Source: Phoma sp. XZ068 (lineage: Eukaryota; Ascomycota; Dothideomycetes; Pleosporales; Didymellaceae). Taken from it: 64,000 nt of DNA. Where the stretch lies: contig RBKR01000010.1 in the NCBI GenBank assembly GCA_004835665.1, forward strand, positions 248,001 through 312,000, given 5' to 3'. The translations under genes were made by a program, and so were the position numbers. The notes under the pieces were generated by a model, which was not told the DNA's origin, did no database searches, and saw only the letters and a program-made list of their open reading frames with translations. Below are positions 61,935 to 64,000 of the stretch, piece after piece; positions within the stretch are counted from its first letter, which is position 1; each line of letters begins with the position of its first letter.

Positions 61935-63084
61935 ATGTTGACTCTTCAATTGCTCCTTGCCGGCCTCCTCTGCCCTTTCGCTTAAGGCCTACCCGCAGTT
62001 GTAGCGAATGTGCCAAGACATATATCTAACTCGTCAACCTCGAATCCAGTTCTCGAAGTCTCTCAATTCGTCCTTGGAACATGGGTCGAGAACATCGGTG
62101 TCCGCTCGAATGGGAAGATTCTCGTCACCATGACCACTCCTCCCGAGGTCTGGGAGATCGATCCTTTTAAGTCTCCAAAATTGAATGCCACGAGATTGAT
62201 ACATCATTTTGATGGAGTCGAGCGAGCTACTGGTATCACCGAGGTTGAGCCGGATGTCTTCATGGTCGCAGCTGGTAGTAGCATCTGGCGAATGGATTTA
62301 CAGAAGCGATATGTTGACCTCACACGTGATCACGCGTTAACCCCGCGCTGCTGCCTATCGCTGCCTACTGTAACGCGTCACCTATCCATCAGACTCACCA
62401 GTATATCTTACTAGCTAGATACCTTCATTAGCAATCAACCCAGTCTCTCATCTTCTCCGCACCATCATCCTTAGACAATACAACCACGTCTCCGAGGTCG
62501 TTTACCTAAACTCAGCACAACTACTGAATGGTTTGGCCACTCTGGAGGCAAGTTCAGGGACAATTCTTGCTGCGGACTCTCAGCTCGGTCTCGTTTGGCG
62601 CATCAACATCAAAACTGCAGACTACGAAGTGGCCTTGCAGGACGACACAATGGCCCCGAGTGATGAGCTGGGGCTGCCTCTTGGTATTAACGGTGTGCGC
62701 ATCTGGAGGGACTACGTATACTACAACAACAGTCCGCGGAGGCTTCTGTGTCGCGTTCGTGTGGACGTTGCCACTGGACGAGCTATTGGGCCATACGAGA
62801 TTATTGCTCGAGGTGTACTTTCTGATGACTTTGCCGTAGCATCGGACGGTACCGCGTATCTTGCAGGGCTCACCAACAACGTTGTCACACGCGTCCGACT
62901 GAATGGTACTCATGAAGTTGTCGCTGGCAGCCTCAATTCGACCGATGTAGCTGGCGCGACATCGGCAGCATTTGGAAGGGTTGTCGGACATAACGTGCTC
63001 TATGTCACTACCAGCGGAGGTTCTTCTGCGCCTGTCAATGGGAGTTTCGTTGAAAGGGGGAAAGTCATGGCTATCACGCTTTGA
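61935..63084 (+). pseudogene. Secreted SGL/NHL-type beta-propeller protein with stop in the signal peptide
   Basis: ATG 61935 starts a signal peptide (MLTLQLLLAGLLCPFA), and the next codon (61983-61985) is TAA. The same frame continues after it with GLPAVVANV, VLGTWVENIGVRSNGKILVT, ITEVEPDVFMVAAGSSIWRM. A second part (about 62470-63084) gives LNSAQLLNGLATLEASSGT, LGLPLGINGVRIWRDYVYYN, FAVASDGTAYLAGLTNN and ends GKVMAITL. This is the order of fungal SMP-30/gluconolactonase-like six-bladed propellers found in secondary metabolite clusters. An intron in 62320-62460 is needed but its exact borders are unclear. CAA to TAA would explain the stop. Confidence 0.7.
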
Positions 63085-63709
63085 GCTGGAGCACTACTTC
63101 TTCAGCTGCAGGGGCTCAAGAGTGGTATAGATGATGACATGGAACGCTGTCTTTGTTTATCCGCATAAACTCCATATTTAGTCGTTGACAGTAATACCAC
63201 GATGCCACTCTGTTATCCTCGTATGCATAAGCAATCTCGCGACACTGTGGCCTACCGGGTATTACGTCTGCGTTGTACAGAGCTCCTGATTGTACGTACA
63301 GACGAAACTGGAACGGTATCTGCACACAAACATCATCATCATAATCACTGGAAGGAATCCCAATATCTAAGATGAAGCGTGAGCAAACCAGAGGTATGAA
63401 AAGATTTTGTTGGAGAGTTTCCGAATCGTTTCGTCCGTGCTAGCCCCCACTCGAGGACTCACTGCCATGCACAAGAAATCCGGAATCTGAAAGCGAATCC
63501 GAGACCCAGAGACCGAATGAATTCTCGACCAATCAATGTGCGCGCTTGGCTTATGAAAGGGGCTGCTCATGCGTTAAAGTTTATCAGGCCAAGGCTGCTG
63601 GCCTGTATCCGTCCTCAGCGCTGATCGATCACTCTTTTATAAGGTATCCTTCAGCCTTGTAGTAACATGCATAATTGCGCAGGTTGTATCTATCCAGACC
63701 CGCCTCACG
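63085..63709. other. Intergenic, no supported gene
   Basis: No gene. Contains the 5' flank of the hydrolase gene. Confidence 0.4.
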
Positions 63710-64000
63710 ATGCCCGGAAAACGTGGAATCGTAACTGCCGTTCTCGACCGCCTAGCCGCGCGACAGCTGGGATTCCCACCAGAAACATGCTCCTATACGA
63801 CTACAAGCATGCGCATCCCTGTATCGGACCAAGAAGAGCATTTCGAACTTGTCGCAGATCTTTACCAACCTATACTAGCCAACGACGAGAAACCCGCGGG
63901 GACGATTCTTGTTCGATGTCCGTACGGCCGCAGCCTTGTATTCGCGCTTCTTAGCGCTCATCCGTACGCAGCCCGTGGCTACCAATGCCTGCTTGTCAGC
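63710..64000 (+). CDS. CocE/NonD-type (S15-like) hydrolase, 5' part
   Basis: ATG 63710 (context ACGATGCCC) opens a frame that runs to the window end, 97 codons without a stop. Residues 1-45 contain IVTAVLDRLAARQLGFPPET. The domain start is clear from VADLYQPIL, GTILVRCPYGRS and ALLSAHPYAARGYQCLLVS. The R-x-PYG motif and the A-x-RGY strand are typical of the first part of the X-Pro dipeptidyl-peptidase/CocE alpha/beta-hydrolase fold. The nucleophile Ser and the rest of the triad would lie beyond the window. No signal peptide. Likely a cytosolic acyl hydrolase; substrate cannot be told. Confidence 0.75.
   Translation, partial: MPGKRGIVTAVLDRLAARQLGFPPETCSYTTTSMRIPVSDQEEHFELVADLYQPILANDEKPAGTILVRCPYGRSLVFALLSAHPYAARGYQCLLVS

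Overview
The window looks like nuclear DNA of a filamentous ascomycete, probably a Dothideomycete of the order Pleosporales. The evidence is short 44-96 bp spliceosomal introns, fungal families (class III pectate lyase, a hybrid histidine kinase, a Zn2Cys6 protein, an OrsD-like protein), Fot1/pogo transposons, a LINE with an RNase H domain, and an AT-rich block of the kind left by repeat-induced point mutation (RIP). The species assignment is inference. Genes are sparse, transposons are dense, and many host genes are broken, so this reads as an accessory, repeat-rich region.

Layout: 1-1173 carries the 5' part of an OrsD-like gene (minus strand). 1298-4399 is an AT-rich block flanked by a perfect 34-bp direct repeat and carrying an intact pogo element (1372-3232). 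4465-5290 is one copy of a dispersed repeat, called R here, whose other copies lie at 15850-16540 plus 19702-19826 (minus), 19850-20594 (plus) and 60895-61350 (plus). 6404-15848 holds small host genes, a truncated pogo copy and fragments of an MFS transporter and a LINE. 16541-19701 is a two-gene Tc1/mariner-type element inserted at a TA inside R. 20597-28705 is another pogo element inserted in R, and it is itself split by a full-length two-ORF LINE (about 21837-27866).

28890-41579 is the most gene-like part: a bHLH factor, a hybrid histidine kinase, a coiled-coil protein, a carboxylesterase pseudogene, a three-exon membrane RING-H2 protein and an NmrA-like pseudogene. 41980-43522 is a hexose transporter pseudogene ending in a pogo tail. 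45851-47968 and 50983-53127 are two intact pogo elements with matching terminal inverted repeats and TA duplications; the second splits coding-like sequence. 48244-49570 is an aldehyde dehydrogenase pseudogene. 54462-55294 is an intact secreted pectate lyase, the clearest plant-interaction gene here. 55545-57940 is a graveyard of two pogo relics and an M16 peptidase fragment. 58212-59625 is a Zn2Cys6/sugar O-acetyltransferase fusion with an in-frame stop inside the zinc cluster. 61935-63084 is a secreted SGL-type protein with an in-frame stop in its signal peptide, and 63710 to the end is the start of a CocE/NonD-type hydrolase.

Taken together, several transposons keep long intact reading frames while many neighbouring host genes carry stops or frameshifts, some of C-to-T type. 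This suggests older mutation and decay followed by recent transposition. The most novel candidate is the two-gene Tc1/mariner element: its 603-residue partner protein belongs to no family I recognise, and its insertion site can be proven from a paralogous empty site in the same window.
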